From contig DCAW01000150.1 of assembly GCA_002313895.1 (NCBI GenBank), forward strand, positions 1-49,548: a stretch of DNA of 49,548 bases, given 5' to 3'. Position numbers and translations under genes: made by a program. The notes under the pieces were generated by a model. The model had not been told where the DNA came from. It saw only the letters and a list, made by a program, of their open reading frames with translations, and made no database searches. The number at the start of each line of letters is the position of its first letter. Position 1 is the first letter of the stretch. The stretch comes from Dehalococcoidia bacterium UBA1123. Lineage in GTDB: Bacteria; Chloroflexota; Dehalococcoidia; Lucifugimonadales; UBA1123. Positions 1 to 7,657 of the stretch are shown here, piece by piece.

Positions 1-32
1 AGCTTTCAGCCGTGAGGGTTCGCCGTCAATTT

Positions 33-120
33 GTCATTCTGAGTCGGGGCGAAGAATCTAATGGTCATCAGAGCAACACTTGTTCTAGAAGCGACCAGAT
101 GCATCGGCTTCGCTCGGCAT
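33..120. repeat. Dispersed palindromic element, copy 1
   Basis: The left arm (33-66) contains CATTCTGAGTCGGGGCGAAG and the right arm (91-120) is its imperfect reverse complement (GCGACCAGATGC...). The same arm pair recurs at 33061-33152, 37022-37115 and 42576-42680. The element lies downstream of the minus-strand ThDP enzyme gene and could act as a transcript end or be a non-autonomous mobile repeat. The window's first bases (2-17, AGCTTTCAGCCGTGAG) resemble a second short repeat family also seen near 3433 and 22587. Confidence 0.7.
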
Positions 121-153
121 AAAAGGCGCCACACACACCGGCGCTGAACCCGC

Positions 154-1767
154 TCAAACGATCTGGAACGGCGGCATTTCCACGGGAACCTCGACCTCTA
201 GCAGCACCGGAGCGTTCGCCTTCAGAGCCTCGCCTAGCGCATCCCCGAATCCATCCGAGTTGGTCCTTATGCCCACGGCGCCGAAGGAGTCGGCCAGCTT
301 CATGAAATCCGGGTTCGCCAGGTCTGTGCCGATGAACCTGCCGTCGTATCGGTGAGTCTGGTCCCAACGAGACGCCCCGAACGCACTGTTGTTGAACACC
401 ACGGCCACAGTATTGATCCCATAGCGCACAGCAGTCGAAAATTCCTGGGGGCTGTACATGAACCCCCCATCCCCACACAAGGCCACAACCTGTTTGTCGG
501 GAGCCGCAACTTTGACCCCCAATGCCGTCGGGAATGCGTATCCCAGAGTGCCGAAGTATCCCGACGTCACGTATGACCTGGGCTGTCGCACTTCATAGGC
601 CACGTTGCTCCAGTAACCGATGTTGGTCACGCCTGCGATGACAATAGCGTCATCGTCCAACTGCTGGCGCATTGACCGGATAATGCCCACTTGATGGGGG
701 GCGAGTTCCTGAACCGAATCGGCTGTAGCGCGTTTGTATCCAGCGATCTCGTCAGCCCTTGATGGCTTCGACACGCCCGTCACCTTCAGCCGCTCGGCCA
801 ACTGTCCCATCGCAACCTTGGCGTCAGCGACGATCCCCAACTCTGTCGGGAAGTTCTTTCCGATCTCGTCCGAATCGGCGTCAATATGAATGATGCGTGG
901 GATCTTGCCCTGAGGCTCCCTGAACAGCAGGCGAGTTCCAACCGCCAACAGCACATCGCAGTCCGGCATGATTTGGGAGGCAGGCCCGACAGCGACGTAG
1001 TTGGTCCCGGTATGGTAGGGATTGGCCTCTGAGATGACACCCTTCGAGCTTTGAGTCGTCATGACCGGAGCTTGCGCCATTTCGGCAACACGCAGAAGTT
1101 CGGCGCCCGCGCCCGCGATCAGCGACCCGCCGCCTGCGATGATAGCCGGACGTTGAGCCTCGGAGAGCATCTTAGCGGCGCGGGCTATGTCGTCAACGCT
1201 GGCAGACGCCGCCGGATACTCCTCCGGCTCGATGATGTCTGCCATTCCAAGATTCGCCAGCGTGTCTGGAGGTATCTCAAGCTCCACAGGGCGCGGCCTG
1301 CCGGTTCTCATATGCCGAAACGCCTCGTGGACCGCTTCAGGAATCTCCTCAACGCGAGTGACCCGATGGTTCCATTTTGTGATGGGCTTAAATACGTCCA
1401 GTTGGTCCTCGACCTCGTGAAGTTGGCCCTGACGCTTGCCCAACGCTCCGCTGTCAATCTGGCCAGAGACCAACAGCACCGGAGACGAGCTGGCGAAGGC
1501 GGTTCCAAGACCCGCACTTGCATTGAGCGCCCCCGGCCCTGGCACGGCCATCGCGACGCCGACCTTTCCGGTGGCTTTGGCATAGCCGTCGGCCATATAC
1601 GTCGTGGCCTGTTCGTGACGGACGTGAACAAGGTTGATGTCGTTCTGCGCCTCGTGCAGGGCGTCGAACGCCGCCATGATCTGCACGCCGGGAAGGGCGA
1701 ATATCGTGTCCACGCCCTCGGATCGCAACTGTCTCACAAGGGCCTGCGCCCCACTCATCTCTGGCAT
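154..1767 (-). CDS. Thiamine diphosphate-dependent enzyme (acetolactate synthase-like family)
   Basis: The 537-residue protein has the three-domain layout of the ThDP decarboxylase/carboligase family. The N-terminal PYR domain carries the catalytic glutamate in HVRHEQATTYMADGYA (Glu52). A central Rossmann-like domain follows, and the C-terminal PP domain has the ThDP/Mg motif, starting GDGGFMYSPQEF at about residue 432 and ending in NN at about 459-460. The retained glutamate argues against glyoxylate carboligase, which has valine there. The exact reaction (2-keto acid decarboxylation or carboligation) cannot be read from sequence. It is the last gene of the minus-strand operon, 36 bases after the nitrile hydratase alpha gene. 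AGGAG lies 11 bases before the chosen ATG; Met4 is an alternative start. Confidence 0.9.
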   Translation of the reverse strand: MPEMSGAQALVRQLRSEGVDTIFALPGVQIMAAFDALHEAQNDINLVHVRHEQATTYMADGYAKATGKVGVAMAVPGPGALNASAGLGTAFASSSPVLLVSGQIDSGALGKRQGQLHEVEDQLDVFKPITKWNHRVTRVEEIPEAVHEAFRHMRTGRPRPVELEIPPDTLANLGMADIIEPEEYPAASASVDDIARAAKMLSEAQRPAIIAGGGSLIAGAGAELLRVAEMAQAPVMTTQSSKGVISEANPYHTGTNYVAVGPASQIMPDCDVLLAVGTRLLFREPQGKIPRIIHIDADSDEIGKNFPTELGIVADAKVAMGQLAERLKVTGVSKPSRADEIAGYKRATADSVQELAPHQVGIIRSMRQQLDDDAIVIAGVTNIGYWSNVAYEVRQPRSYVTSGYFGTLGYAFPTALGVKVAAPDKQVVALCGDGGFMYSPQEFSTAVRYGINTVAVVFNNSAFGASRWDQTHRYDGRFIGTDLANPDFMKLADSFGAVGIRTNSDGFGDALGEALKANAPVLLEVEVPVEMPPFQIV

Positions 1768-1803
1768 TGTTGCATTGTCTCCTGCTAATGGGATAATGGT
1801 CTT

Positions 1804-2469
1804 CTAAGAGATAGGCGCGCCTTCAGGACTGAGCGGATTCGTGACACCGATCATGCTGTCCCGCGTCACCAGATCTGCAAGCTGCTCTTCGGTCAGGCCA
1901 TCGGTTCCAGCCGGGCGTTCTGGAAGAACCAAGTATCGTTGGTCGGCGCTGCTGTCAACAACCCGAACCTGGATATCCTGACTCAACTCCAAACCGAACT
2001 CTCTCATGACAGATCGAGGCTCAATCACTGTGCGTTGGCGATAGGCAAAACTCTTGTACCAATCTGGCGGTGGTCCTAGCAACGACGAAGGGTAGCAAGA
2101 GCACAAGGTGCAGACCACCACGTGATGCACGTCCTCTGTATTCTCGACCACCGAAAGCTCGGCGTCGTGCGCCAGTGAATACCCAAGCTCATAAACCGCC
2201 GCGCGAGCATCGTCTAGCAATCGCTGTTTGAACTCCGGGTCCACCCACGCTTTGGCAACCACTTTCGCGCCATCCGCTGGCGTCCGCCGCCGCAGATTAT
2301 TGGAGGCAGTCTCCACTTCTTCGTTGGTGACTACTCCCTTTTCGATCAGCAATTCGTGCATCGCCAGCGAACGCTTGGCCCGTTCGCTCAGCGACACGTC
2401 CCATTGCAAACCCGGATGTTCGTCCTCCGGCCCGATTTCGGCGTGATCGTGGCCGTGATCCTCACTCAT
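1804..2469 (-). CDS. Cobalt-type nitrile hydratase alpha / thiocyanate hydrolase gamma subunit
   Basis: This 221-residue protein carries the metal-claw motif VCTLCSC (Cys120, Cys123, Cys125). The Thr in the second position is typical of Co(III) enzymes; Fe enzymes have Ser. Downstream lie family-conserved stretches: PPDWYKS, YRQRTVIEPR and the C-terminal LVTRDSMIGV. In the family the two outer cysteines are oxidised to sulfinic and sulfenic acids and hold a low-spin metal that hydrates nitriles to amides, or hydrolyses thiocyanate. The N-terminus starts with a His/Asp/Glu-rich stretch (HGHDHAE). Two small upstream genes encode the two halves of the beta subunit, so the expected enzyme is three-component. 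Nitrile or thiocyanate as substrate remains open. Confidence 0.93.
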   Translation of the reverse strand: MSEDHGHDHAEIGPEDEHPGLQWDVSLSERAKRSLAMHELLIEKGVVTNEEVETASNNLRRRTPADGAKVVAKAWVDPEFKQRLLDDARAAVYELGYSLAHDAELSVVENTEDVHHVVVCTLCSCYPSSLLGPPPDWYKSFAYRQRTVIEPRSVMREFGLELSQDIQVRVVDSSADQRYLVLPERPAGTDGLTEEQLADLVTRDSMIGVTNPLSPEGAPIS

Positions 2470-2493
2470 ATCGTCGCTCCCGTCAGTAACTCG

Positions 2494-2784
2494 TTAATTC
2501 GCTTTAACCAGCCAATGTTCGTATATGTCCACAACCAGAGTGTCGGAGTCTGGGCCTCGATACTCGGTCGCCCAGACATCCCGTTGTTCGAACTCGACCG
2601 CATACAGAGGCTGTTTAGGCAGCCCATCGCCTCCATAAGCCCTGGATTCCGGGTTGAAAAATTCGCCTGCCACACTGTGAATCCGGCCCATCTTGCCCTT
2701 GATAAACCACGGCGTTCGATGATGGCCGTCGTGGGCGTCCGGCCTGACTCTGACCACTTGACCAGGGGAGAATTTGGTGTTCAA
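2494..2784 (-). CDS. Nitrile hydratase beta subunit, C-terminal half (SCNase alpha-like)
   Basis: This 96-residue protein corresponds to the SH3-like barrel that forms the C-terminal half of nitrile hydratase beta. It begins with FSPGQVVRVR, has HHRTPWFIKGKMGRI in the middle and ends with YAVEF, DVW and VVDIYEHWL. In ordinary nitrile hydratases this is fused to the helical N-terminal half; here it is a separate gene, as in thiocyanate hydrolase and the toyocamycin nitrile hydratase. Its ATG overlaps the stop of the upstream half by four bases (ATGA), so translation is probably coupled and the two halves made in equal amounts. The alpha gene starts 24 bases downstream. Confidence 0.9.
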   Translation of the reverse strand: MNTKFSPGQVVRVRPDAHDGHHRTPWFIKGKMGRIHSVAGEFFNPESRAYGGDGLPKQPLYAVEFEQRDVWATEYRGPDSDTLVVDIYEHWLVKAN

Positions 2785-3110
2785 CTGTCAGACTCCCAAC
2801 GCCCTTCCAGTTCCTTCACTTTCGTGTCTATTTCTTCAGTGGACAGCACGCCCTTCTCGGTCAAAATAGTCTCTAGTGACCTGGACCAGCGCTCATAGTA
2901 CGAGGACGCTTCGTAATCTTCGGACGGAATCGCCTCGATGCCTCGCCGAAGCTCGTCTGTGTTCATCAACTCTCGGAAGCGCAATGCGCCGACCAGCGCG
3001 TGGGTCTTATACTCCCAGTCCGTCCAGATGTGATCTGACCGGTCGATCATCTCGTCAGTGGGCCATCCACCCCGATCATGAACTCCTGGCAATTTAGCCT
3101 CCTCCTCCAA
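2781..3110 (-). CDS. Nitrile hydratase beta subunit, N-terminal half (SCNase beta-like)
   Basis: The 109-residue protein matches the helical N-terminal half of nitrile hydratase beta. It starts with the hallmark GVHDRGG, continues with a Trp-Glu helix (WTDWEYKTHALVGAL) and has the family segment YYERWSRSLETILTEKGVL. The GVHDRGG start favours a true beta-subunit half over the related small Co-type activator proteins, which usually lack it. No separate activator gene is seen next to the cluster, so this protein might double as one; that is speculation. The gene start overlaps the end of the upstream cupin gene by 17 bases and the stop overlaps the downstream half gene, so cupin and hydratase are one transcriptional unit. 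Confidence 0.88.
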   Translation of the reverse strand: MEEEAKLPGVHDRGGWPTDEMIDRSDHIWTDWEYKTHALVGALRFRELMNTDELRRGIEAIPSEDYEASSYYERWSRSLETILTEKGVLSTEEIDTKVKELEGRWESDS

Positions 3111-3414
3111 CAGAACTCAGCGGGTTCACCGTGACCCTGCTCAGCATCACGTCTCCGGTGTTGGTGAAATGATGCTCTGAACCGGGAGGAACCAGCACCG
3201 CGTCCCCAGTCTTAATAGGGTACTCTTTCCCGTCAACCCACAGTATGCCTGAGCCTTCGACGATGAAGGCCTGATGCTCCCAGGCGTGCGTGTGATGTGC
3301 GCTGGACGCGCCTGGCTCGTGCTGAACGTATAGCATCACGTAGTTGGGCACGCCGTCTGACGTCCCCAGAATCGGGTTGCTCGCGCCTTCGACATTGCGA
3401 ATCACCGGTTCCAT
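3094..3414 (-). CDS. Small cupin-domain protein
   Basis: A single-domain cupin of 106 residues. Cupin motif 1 is seen as HHTHAWEHQAFIVEGSG (metal-binding His-X-His plus Glu/His), and motif 2 as PPGSEHHFTN. Such proteins bind a divalent metal and act as small oxygenases, isomerases or sensors; no specific substrate can be assigned. It overlaps the nitrile hydratase beta N-half gene, implying a functional link such as handling the product or holding metal. A second cupin gene lies 45 bases upstream. Confidence 0.85.
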   Translation of the reverse strand: MEPVIRNVEGASNPILGTSDGVPNYVMLYVQHEPGASSAHHTHAWEHQAFIVEGSGILWVDGKEYPIKTGDAVLVPPGSEHHFTNTGDVMLSRVTVNPLSSVGGGG

Positions 3415-3432
3415 GTTTTCTCCTTCTGAGAT

Positions 3433-3459
3433 GGCAATCAGCTTTCAGCCATCAGCCAG
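3433..3459. repeat. Short dispersed repeat GGCAATCAGCTTTcAGCC
   Basis: GGCAATCAGCTTTCAGCC followed by an ATCAG tail is almost repeated at 22587-22609 (GGCAATCAGCTTTTAGCC). Related pieces occur at 2-17, at 3841-3867 (inverted) and at 42698-42725 (inverted). All lie between genes; here it sits between two cupin genes. Confidence 0.6.
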
Positions 3460-3798
3460 TTAGTCATCCAGCGGAATGGTCGCCAACACGGCAGGCTGGT
3501 CGCCATGGACTGCCGTCGTGTGGCCCTTGCCGGTCGTGTCCTCAACCAGCCGAGCGTCTCCAGCGTCGAACACTCTCTTCGTGCCGTCGCCAAAACCGAT
3601 CTCCAATTGACCGGACAGAATGATCACAAACTGCCTTCGGGGCGCTGGATGCCAGTCTTGAAACTTGCCCGCAGGGTCAGTGCGAAACACGATGTGGGTT
3701 GTCGCCAACGGCGAAGTCCAGTCAGGAGTCTGCGACAGGTCAATCTCCTCATAATGAGACTCCCCGTCGTCACCGGTGTACATTCGATAAGTTCCCAA
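3460..3798 (-). CDS. Small cupin-domain protein
   Basis: This 112-residue protein has a cupin core: DWHPAPRRQFVIILSGQLEIGFGDG in motif 1 position and HTTAVHGDQP near motif 2. The N-terminal YRMYTGDDGESHYEEIDL segment resembles small cupins often annotated as conserved hypothetical. Motif 1 is less rich in histidine than in the neighbouring cupin, so metal binding may differ. It is part of the minus-strand operon feeding into the split nitrile hydratase; a 26-base repeat separates it from the next cupin. No substrate is proposed. Confidence 0.8.
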   Translation of the reverse strand: MGTYRMYTGDDGESHYEEIDLSQTPDWTSPLATTHIVFRTDPAGKFQDWHPAPRRQFVIILSGQLEIGFGDGTKRVFDAGDARLVEDTTGKGHTTAVHGDQPAVLATIPLDD

Positions 3799-3865
3799 TT
3801 TCTTTCTCCTCGGTGTTGGCTCGACAACCGCACAACAAGCTAAGCGGCTGATAGCTTATAGCTCA

Positions 3866-4840
3866 CTAATCGTAATCCTGAGCGACCGCCATCGGCGCGT
3901 CGCCGTTCCAAACGCCGTTCATGTTCCGATAGGCAAATTCCGCCCGTCTAAACCAGGTGTTCCAAGTTGTGCCGGCGCTGTGAGGGCTGACCACAACATT
4001 GTCCATCTTGAGGAGCGGATTATTCGGATCTACCGGCTCCTGCTCGAACACGTCGAGGCCTGCGCCGGCGATTCGCCCCTCTTGCAACGCTTCGATCAAT
4101 GCCGCTTCGTCCACCACGGGTCCTCGACTTGTGTTAATCAGAACTGCCGAAGACTTCATCAGACCAAGATTTTCGGCGTTAACGATGTGTCGAGTCTCAG
4201 ATGTCAATGGAGTGTGGCAGGTGATGATGTCCGAAGTCCTGAAAAGCTCCTCAAGGCTGACTCTCGTCACATCCAGTTCTCGCTCTTGTTCCTGGGACAA
4301 TGGAAACAAATCATAATACTGCACCCTGGCGTCGAAGCCCTGCACCCGCCTGGAGACCTGACGACCAATATTGCCAATTCCCAGGACGCCTACCAATTTA
4401 TCCGCAAGCTCGAATGTGTTGAAACCGTCGATGGGAGCGTTCCATTCTCCCGACGTCGTCGAAGCGTGCGCTGCGATCCCTTGCTTGTACAGGCTCAACA
4501 TCAAGAATAACGCCTCGTCCGCCACCGCTCTGGAGTTCGCGCCACCGTTGTTGCAGCATGGAATCTCCATCTCGCGGAGGAGCTTCAGGTTCATGCTATC
4601 GTAACCCGCCGCCAGCAGCTGGACCATCCGAGCCTTGGGAGCGGCCTTCAGCACATCGTCGTGAAGCCGCGCGCCATAGACCAGAATGAAATCAGCGTCG
4701 GCGACCGCGGCCTTCTGCTCATCCAGCGGCGTGTTTCGATATATCACCTGTGTCTCAAAACCTTCAGGCGCATGGTCTGTGACTATTTCGACAATCTTCT
4801 CATGCAGCCCGGTGAAGAAGACGACTTTTGCGTTTGACAA
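3866..4840 (-). CDS. D-isomer-specific 2-hydroxyacid dehydrogenase
   Basis: The 324-residue NAD(P)-dependent dehydrogenase would interconvert a D-2-hydroxy acid and a 2-keto acid. The Rossmann motif GVLGIGNIGRQV starts at about residue 151, and the catalytic set is visible: Arg239 in NTSRGPVVDE, Glu in GLDVFEQEP (264-269) and His287 in SPHSAGTT. Length and motif order are those of the phosphoglycerate dehydrogenase/hydroxypyruvate reductase family; the precise substrate is unknown. It follows the RraA-like gene by 21 bases and precedes the cupins. A shared pathway of keto/hydroxy acids with RraA and the ThDP enzyme is likely but inferred. Confidence 0.92.
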   Translation of the reverse strand: MSNAKVVFFTGLHEKIVEIVTDHAPEGFETQVIYRNTPLDEQKAAVADADFILVYGARLHDDVLKAAPKARMVQLLAAGYDSMNLKLLREMEIPCCNNGGANSRAVADEALFLMLSLYKQGIAAHASTTSGEWNAPIDGFNTFELADKLVGVLGIGNIGRQVSRRVQGFDARVQYYDLFPLSQEQERELDVTRVSLEELFRTSDIITCHTPLTSETRHIVNAENLGLMKSSAVLINTSRGPVVDEAALIEALQEGRIAGAGLDVFEQEPVDPNNPLLKMDNVVVSPHSAGTTWNTWFRRAEFAYRNMNGVWNGDAPMAVAQDYD

Positions 4841-4861
4841 TTGACAACACTCCCTACGGGT

Positions 4862-5548
4862 CTAGTACATCTTCTCTAGCATTTCTTTCAGCTTTTCAGG
4901 AGTGAAATCCGGCTGATTGGCGAGACCGATTAGAATTTGCTCTCGCTCCTCCACCCGCTTCACCGCGTCGGGAAGCTCCCCTGCGATCTCTGGCGGAATC
5001 TTGATGACGCCATGCTTGTCGCCCTGAATAATGTCACCAGGGTTCACCTCAAGCCCGCCGATGTTCACAGGAACATTCACGTCGGTGATATGAACGTAAG
5101 CATGGGAAACGAGAATCGCGGAAGCGAATGCAAAGAAGTTCTTGTCCTGCATCTCGTCCAGGTCTCGAACGCCGCCGTTTGTGACCGTGCCGACACACTC
5201 CAGCGCGCTGTGGATGTTGGCCTGCACTTCGCCCCAGAATGAGCCGATGGGGTTGGGCCAGTCCAGGTCCTGAAGCACAATGACCCGGGGAGCGGGAATG
5301 CTCAAGATTTCGTCAACCCACTCGACACGAGACACGTTCATATGAGCACTGGGCGGAGCGTCAGCTCGAATCACGCCTGTAACCGCGTGCCCGATCATGT
5401 TGCCCATGTCTGGGAAGATAGCCGAGATGTCCGGCCCCATGAACCCCTTGTTACGAGGGATGATGTTAAACGTCTCGATGGCGTTAGCTATCGCCGGTGT
5501 CGGTATGTCTTTCAGAGCTTCTAGTTGTTCCAGAGTAACGTCTGCCAC
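4862..5548 (-). CDS. RraA-like aldolase/decarboxylase family protein
   Basis: The protein belongs to the RraA/HMG-aldolase fold. It has TPAIANAIETF near the start, the glycine-rich GSFWGEVQANIHSALECVGTVTNGGVRDL core and the GDIIQGDKHGVIKIP end. Members cleave 4-hydroxy-4-methyl-2-oxoglutarate, decarboxylate oxaloacetate or have unknown roles. The family's metal-site region reads GGVRD, with Arg and Asp present. I chose the GTG at 5548 (228 residues) because AGGAGG lies eight bases upstream at 5557-5562; an ATG 13 codons earlier (5587) has no such site. Expected neighbours are keto-acid enzymes, and the next gene is a 2-hydroxyacid dehydrogenase. Confidence 0.88.
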   Translation of the reverse strand: MADVTLEQLEALKDIPTPAIANAIETFNIIPRNKGFMGPDISAIFPDMGNMIGHAVTGVIRADAPPSAHMNVSRVEWVDEILSIPAPRVIVLQDLDWPNPIGSFWGEVQANIHSALECVGTVTNGGVRDLDEMQDKNFFAFASAILVSHAYVHITDVNVPVNIGGLEVNPGDIIQGDKHGVIKIPPEIAGELPDAVKRVEEREQILIGLANQPDFTPEKLKEMLEKMY

Positions 5549-5598
5549 TTGAGAATCCTCCTGAATATTTACTTGAGATAAGTTCAAATAGGGGGAGG

Positions 5599-6035
5599 CT
5601 ATTCCCCCTCCTCAATAATCGTGAACGAGCTAGTGATCTTGGAATTTCCCGCGATTGAAGAGCCCTCTGAACAGTATTTATTTTCCGAGAGGTCTATCGC
5701 TCGATTTGCTTTTCTTGTAGATTCTTGCCGCGAATGATGTACTCAAGCTCGGTCTCCAAACAGGCCCACGGTGGGTCTGGTAGCTGAGTGCCTTTGACCT
5801 TGATCTCAAGAACGGTGACTTGTTGTCGTCGTCGAGTCAGGATGTTCGCCACGTCGATACGTGCGCAGTCTGCTAGAACCGTCAACAGAAGTTCGCCTGG
5901 TTTGAAACGATCGAAGTTTTCGTCTTCGCTCTGCGGCGCATCCACAGTGATCGAATGTCCGTGGGCGTCGGCGGACGTGAATTTAAATCCGCCCTCCCAA
6001 TTCAATTCAACTGTGCTGCTTGGCCATTCTGCCAT
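5599..6035 (-). pseudogene. OsmC family protein, frameshifted
   Basis: OsmC/Ohr proteins are small thiol peroxidases using two cysteines. The open frame from 6035 carries the first one (LADCARI, Cys57) but stops at 5694 after KQIER, giving 113 residues. One base out of frame the reading continues with IDLSENKYCSEGSSIAG and ends at 5599, restoring the second conserved cysteine (KYCSEG) and a family-like length of about 145 residues. A single-base loss near 5696 explains this. Either the gene is recently inactivated or the sequence has an indel error; nothing else in the protein looks degraded. It lies between a small unknown gene and the RraA-like gene. Confidence 0.85.
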
Positions 6036-6048
6036 AATTTGCCCTCGT

Positions 6049-6369
6049 TTATTCCGGCATGCCTGCGTCGATCCACCGGGCTATCTCGTCGATCTCATCA
6101 GCTTTGAGAAAAGGTCCGCCCATCGGCATCTTTGGGATACTCCCCAGCCCCCGGCGCAGCGAGATAATCAGAGCAGTATCTTCCGCAGGCTGGCCCGGTT
6201 CGATGAACTTCATGCTCATCGATTCATCATTGGAGAGATGTTCAGGGGAATCCCAATGGAAGTCATGGAATCCGGGATAACCCTTGCGATTCATCTTGCG
6301 TTCCCACCGGTCCATGATTCCGTCGAGAAGCTCTTTCACCCTCGGCCATTTGGGAATATCGTCACTCAT
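6049..6369 (-). CDS. Small hypothetical protein with cytochrome-like C-terminal helix
   Basis: A 106-residue soluble protein. The last 30 residues (PFLKADEIDEIARWIDAGMPE) resemble the final helix of c-type cytochrome domains, where Trp-Ile-Asp-x-Gly-x-Pro is common, but there is no CXXCH haem motif. It has no signal peptide or membrane segment. It is the first gene of the minus-strand operon, 13 bases before the OsmC gene, and faces the divergent reductase across a 283-base gap. No function is proposed. Confidence 0.65.
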   Translation of the reverse strand: MSDDIPKWPRVKELLDGIMDRWERKMNRKGYPGFHDFHWDSPEHLSNDESMSMKFIEPGQPAEDTALIISLRRGLGSIPKMPMGGPFLKADEIDEIARWIDAGMPE

Positions 6370-6500
6370 TAGGATGGATGAAATCTCCAGAGATCAACAG
6401 AATTTGAAACCGCCTCGCCTCGGTCTGTTCGGTCATCTTTCGAGAGATGCAACCGCGACCAGCGAACGGCACCATAATGGTATCCGCGCCGACTAACACG

Positions 6501-6548
6501 GTCAAGTGTCCTCGGTTCGCCACCTGCGCCCCGCTAAGGACACTTGAC
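6501..6548. promoter_or_regulatory. Perfect 12-bp inverted repeat in divergent intergenic region
   Basis: GTCAAGTGTCCT (6501-6512) and its exact reverse complement AGGACACTTGAC (6537-6548) are separated by 24 bases. The site is about 130 bases before the minus operon start and 105 before the plus reductase start. No U-tract follows on either side, so a terminator is unlikely; an operator for a shared regulator or a structured leader fits better. Confidence 0.55.
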
Positions 6549-6652
6549 CATGCAAGTCCATTCGCTTTACTCTTTCCTCAAATTTATCTACACGCGAAAG
6601 AGGCCGTCCAGTATTCATCCCCAGCCGGACATAGCGAGAAAAGGAGAAAACC

Positions 6653-7549
6653 ATGCCCAGTGGAGAAATTGGACTCGTCGGACTAGGAATTATGGGCAAG
6701 CCGATGGCCCGAAATATGATGGAAGCAGGATACTCTGTGACCGTCTTTGACTTGGTAGGCTCAGCGATGGAGGAGGTCGTCACAGACGGCGCTAAAGCCG
6801 CCTCTTCGGCAAAGGAAGTCGCAGAAGCCGCGCCCGTCGTTATCACGATGGTTCCTGACTCCCCGCAATCCGAAGCCGCCATCCTCGGCCCCAACGGAGT
6901 GCTGGAAGGCGCGTCTGCGGGTTCGGTCGTCATCGACATGAGCTCTATCGCGCCCGGTTCGTCACAGAAGATAGCCGCCGCCTGCGAAGCTGCCGGTGTC
7001 GCGTTTCTTGACGCTCCGGTCAGCGGCGGAGAACCCGGAGCCGTCGCCGGAACCTTGGCGATAATGGTCGGCGGCAAACAAGACGTCTTCGACACCCAGC
7101 TTGAGCTTTTGGAATCTATGGGCGGTTCAATCGTCCTTTGCGGAGACTACGGCGCTGGCAATACGACTAAACTGGCGAACCAAATCATCGTGGCGGCCAA
7201 CATCGAGGCAGTTGGCGAAGCGTTCACCTTGGCCAAAAAAGCTGGACTCGATCCCAACGTCGTGTTCGAAGCCATCAAGGGCGGCCTTGCCGGAAGCACC
7301 GTTCTCAATGCCAAAGGCCCCATGATGATGTCGGGCGACTTCACGCCTGGATTCCGCATCAACCTCCACCGCAAAGACCTGAACAACGCGTTGATCACCG
7401 GCCAACAATTAGGCGTCAGCCTGCCGGTGACTGCTCTGGTGCAGCAGATGATCATATCGCTGGTGAACTCCGGCGAAGGCGATTCAGATCACTCAGCTAT
7501 CGCCAAGTTCCTTGAGGACATGGCAGGCATCAAGATCAGCGGCGACTAG
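6653..7549 (+). CDS. NAD-binding 3-hydroxyisobutyrate / tartronate-semialdehyde reductase family
   Basis: The 298-residue protein belongs to the beta-hydroxyacid dehydrogenase family. The N-terminal Rossmann motif is GLVGLGIMGKPMARN, the substrate signature is DAPVSGGEPGAVAGTLAIMVGG, and the catalytic lysine region reads GNTTKLANQ. The C-terminal helical domain includes FRINLHRKDLNNAL. It would reduce a 3-oxo acid such as tartronate semialdehyde, or oxidise 3-hydroxyisobutyrate. AAGGAG lies about seven bases before the ATG. Divergent placement from the hydroxyacid/ThDP operon suggests related keto-acid chemistry, but I cannot name the substrate. A strong hairpin follows its stop. Confidence 0.92.
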   Translation: MPSGEIGLVGLGIMGKPMARNMMEAGYSVTVFDLVGSAMEEVVTDGAKAASSAKEVAEAAPVVITMVPDSPQSEAAILGPNGVLEGASAGSVVIDMSSIAPGSSQKIAAACEAAGVAFLDAPVSGGEPGAVAGTLAIMVGGKQDVFDTQLELLESMGGSIVLCGDYGAGNTTKLANQIIVAANIEAVGEAFTLAKKAGLDPNVVFEAIKGGLAGSTVLNAKGPMMMSGDFTPGFRINLHRKDLNNALITGQQLGVSLPVTALVQQMIISLVNSGEGDSDHSAIAKFLEDMAGIKISGD

Positions 7550-7579
7550 CGCCAAGTTCGTGACGCAAATCTGCAAATC

Positions 7580-7630
7580 GGGCCAGCTCTCGCATAAATT
7601 CATGAATTACCGAGAGCTGGCCCATTGTTT
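7580..7630 (+). terminator. Rho-independent-type terminator after reductase gene
   Basis: A perfect 13-bp stem (7580-7592, GGGCCAGCTCTCG, with 7611-7623) closes an 18-base loop and is followed by ATTGTTT. It sits 31 bases after the stop codon of the reductase and just before the next small gene. Confidence 0.7.
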
Positions 7631-7657
7631 ACTGCATTTCAAGATCAGGAGCGCGTT

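Noticed and set aside
154..1767. Glyoxylate carboligase paired with tartronate semialdehyde reductase at 6653.
   Set aside because: The ThDP enzyme keeps the catalytic Glu52 that glyoxylate carboligase lacks; the pairing remains only a loose idea.
1051..1788. Long plus-strand open frame opposite the ThDP enzyme gene.
   Set aside because: Antisense shadow of a well-conserved gene; no ribosome-binding site and no family resemblance.
2781..3110. Nitrile hydratase activator (P14K-like).
   Set aside because: GVHDRGG and the following helices match beta N-terminal halves better, and no other gene could supply this half.
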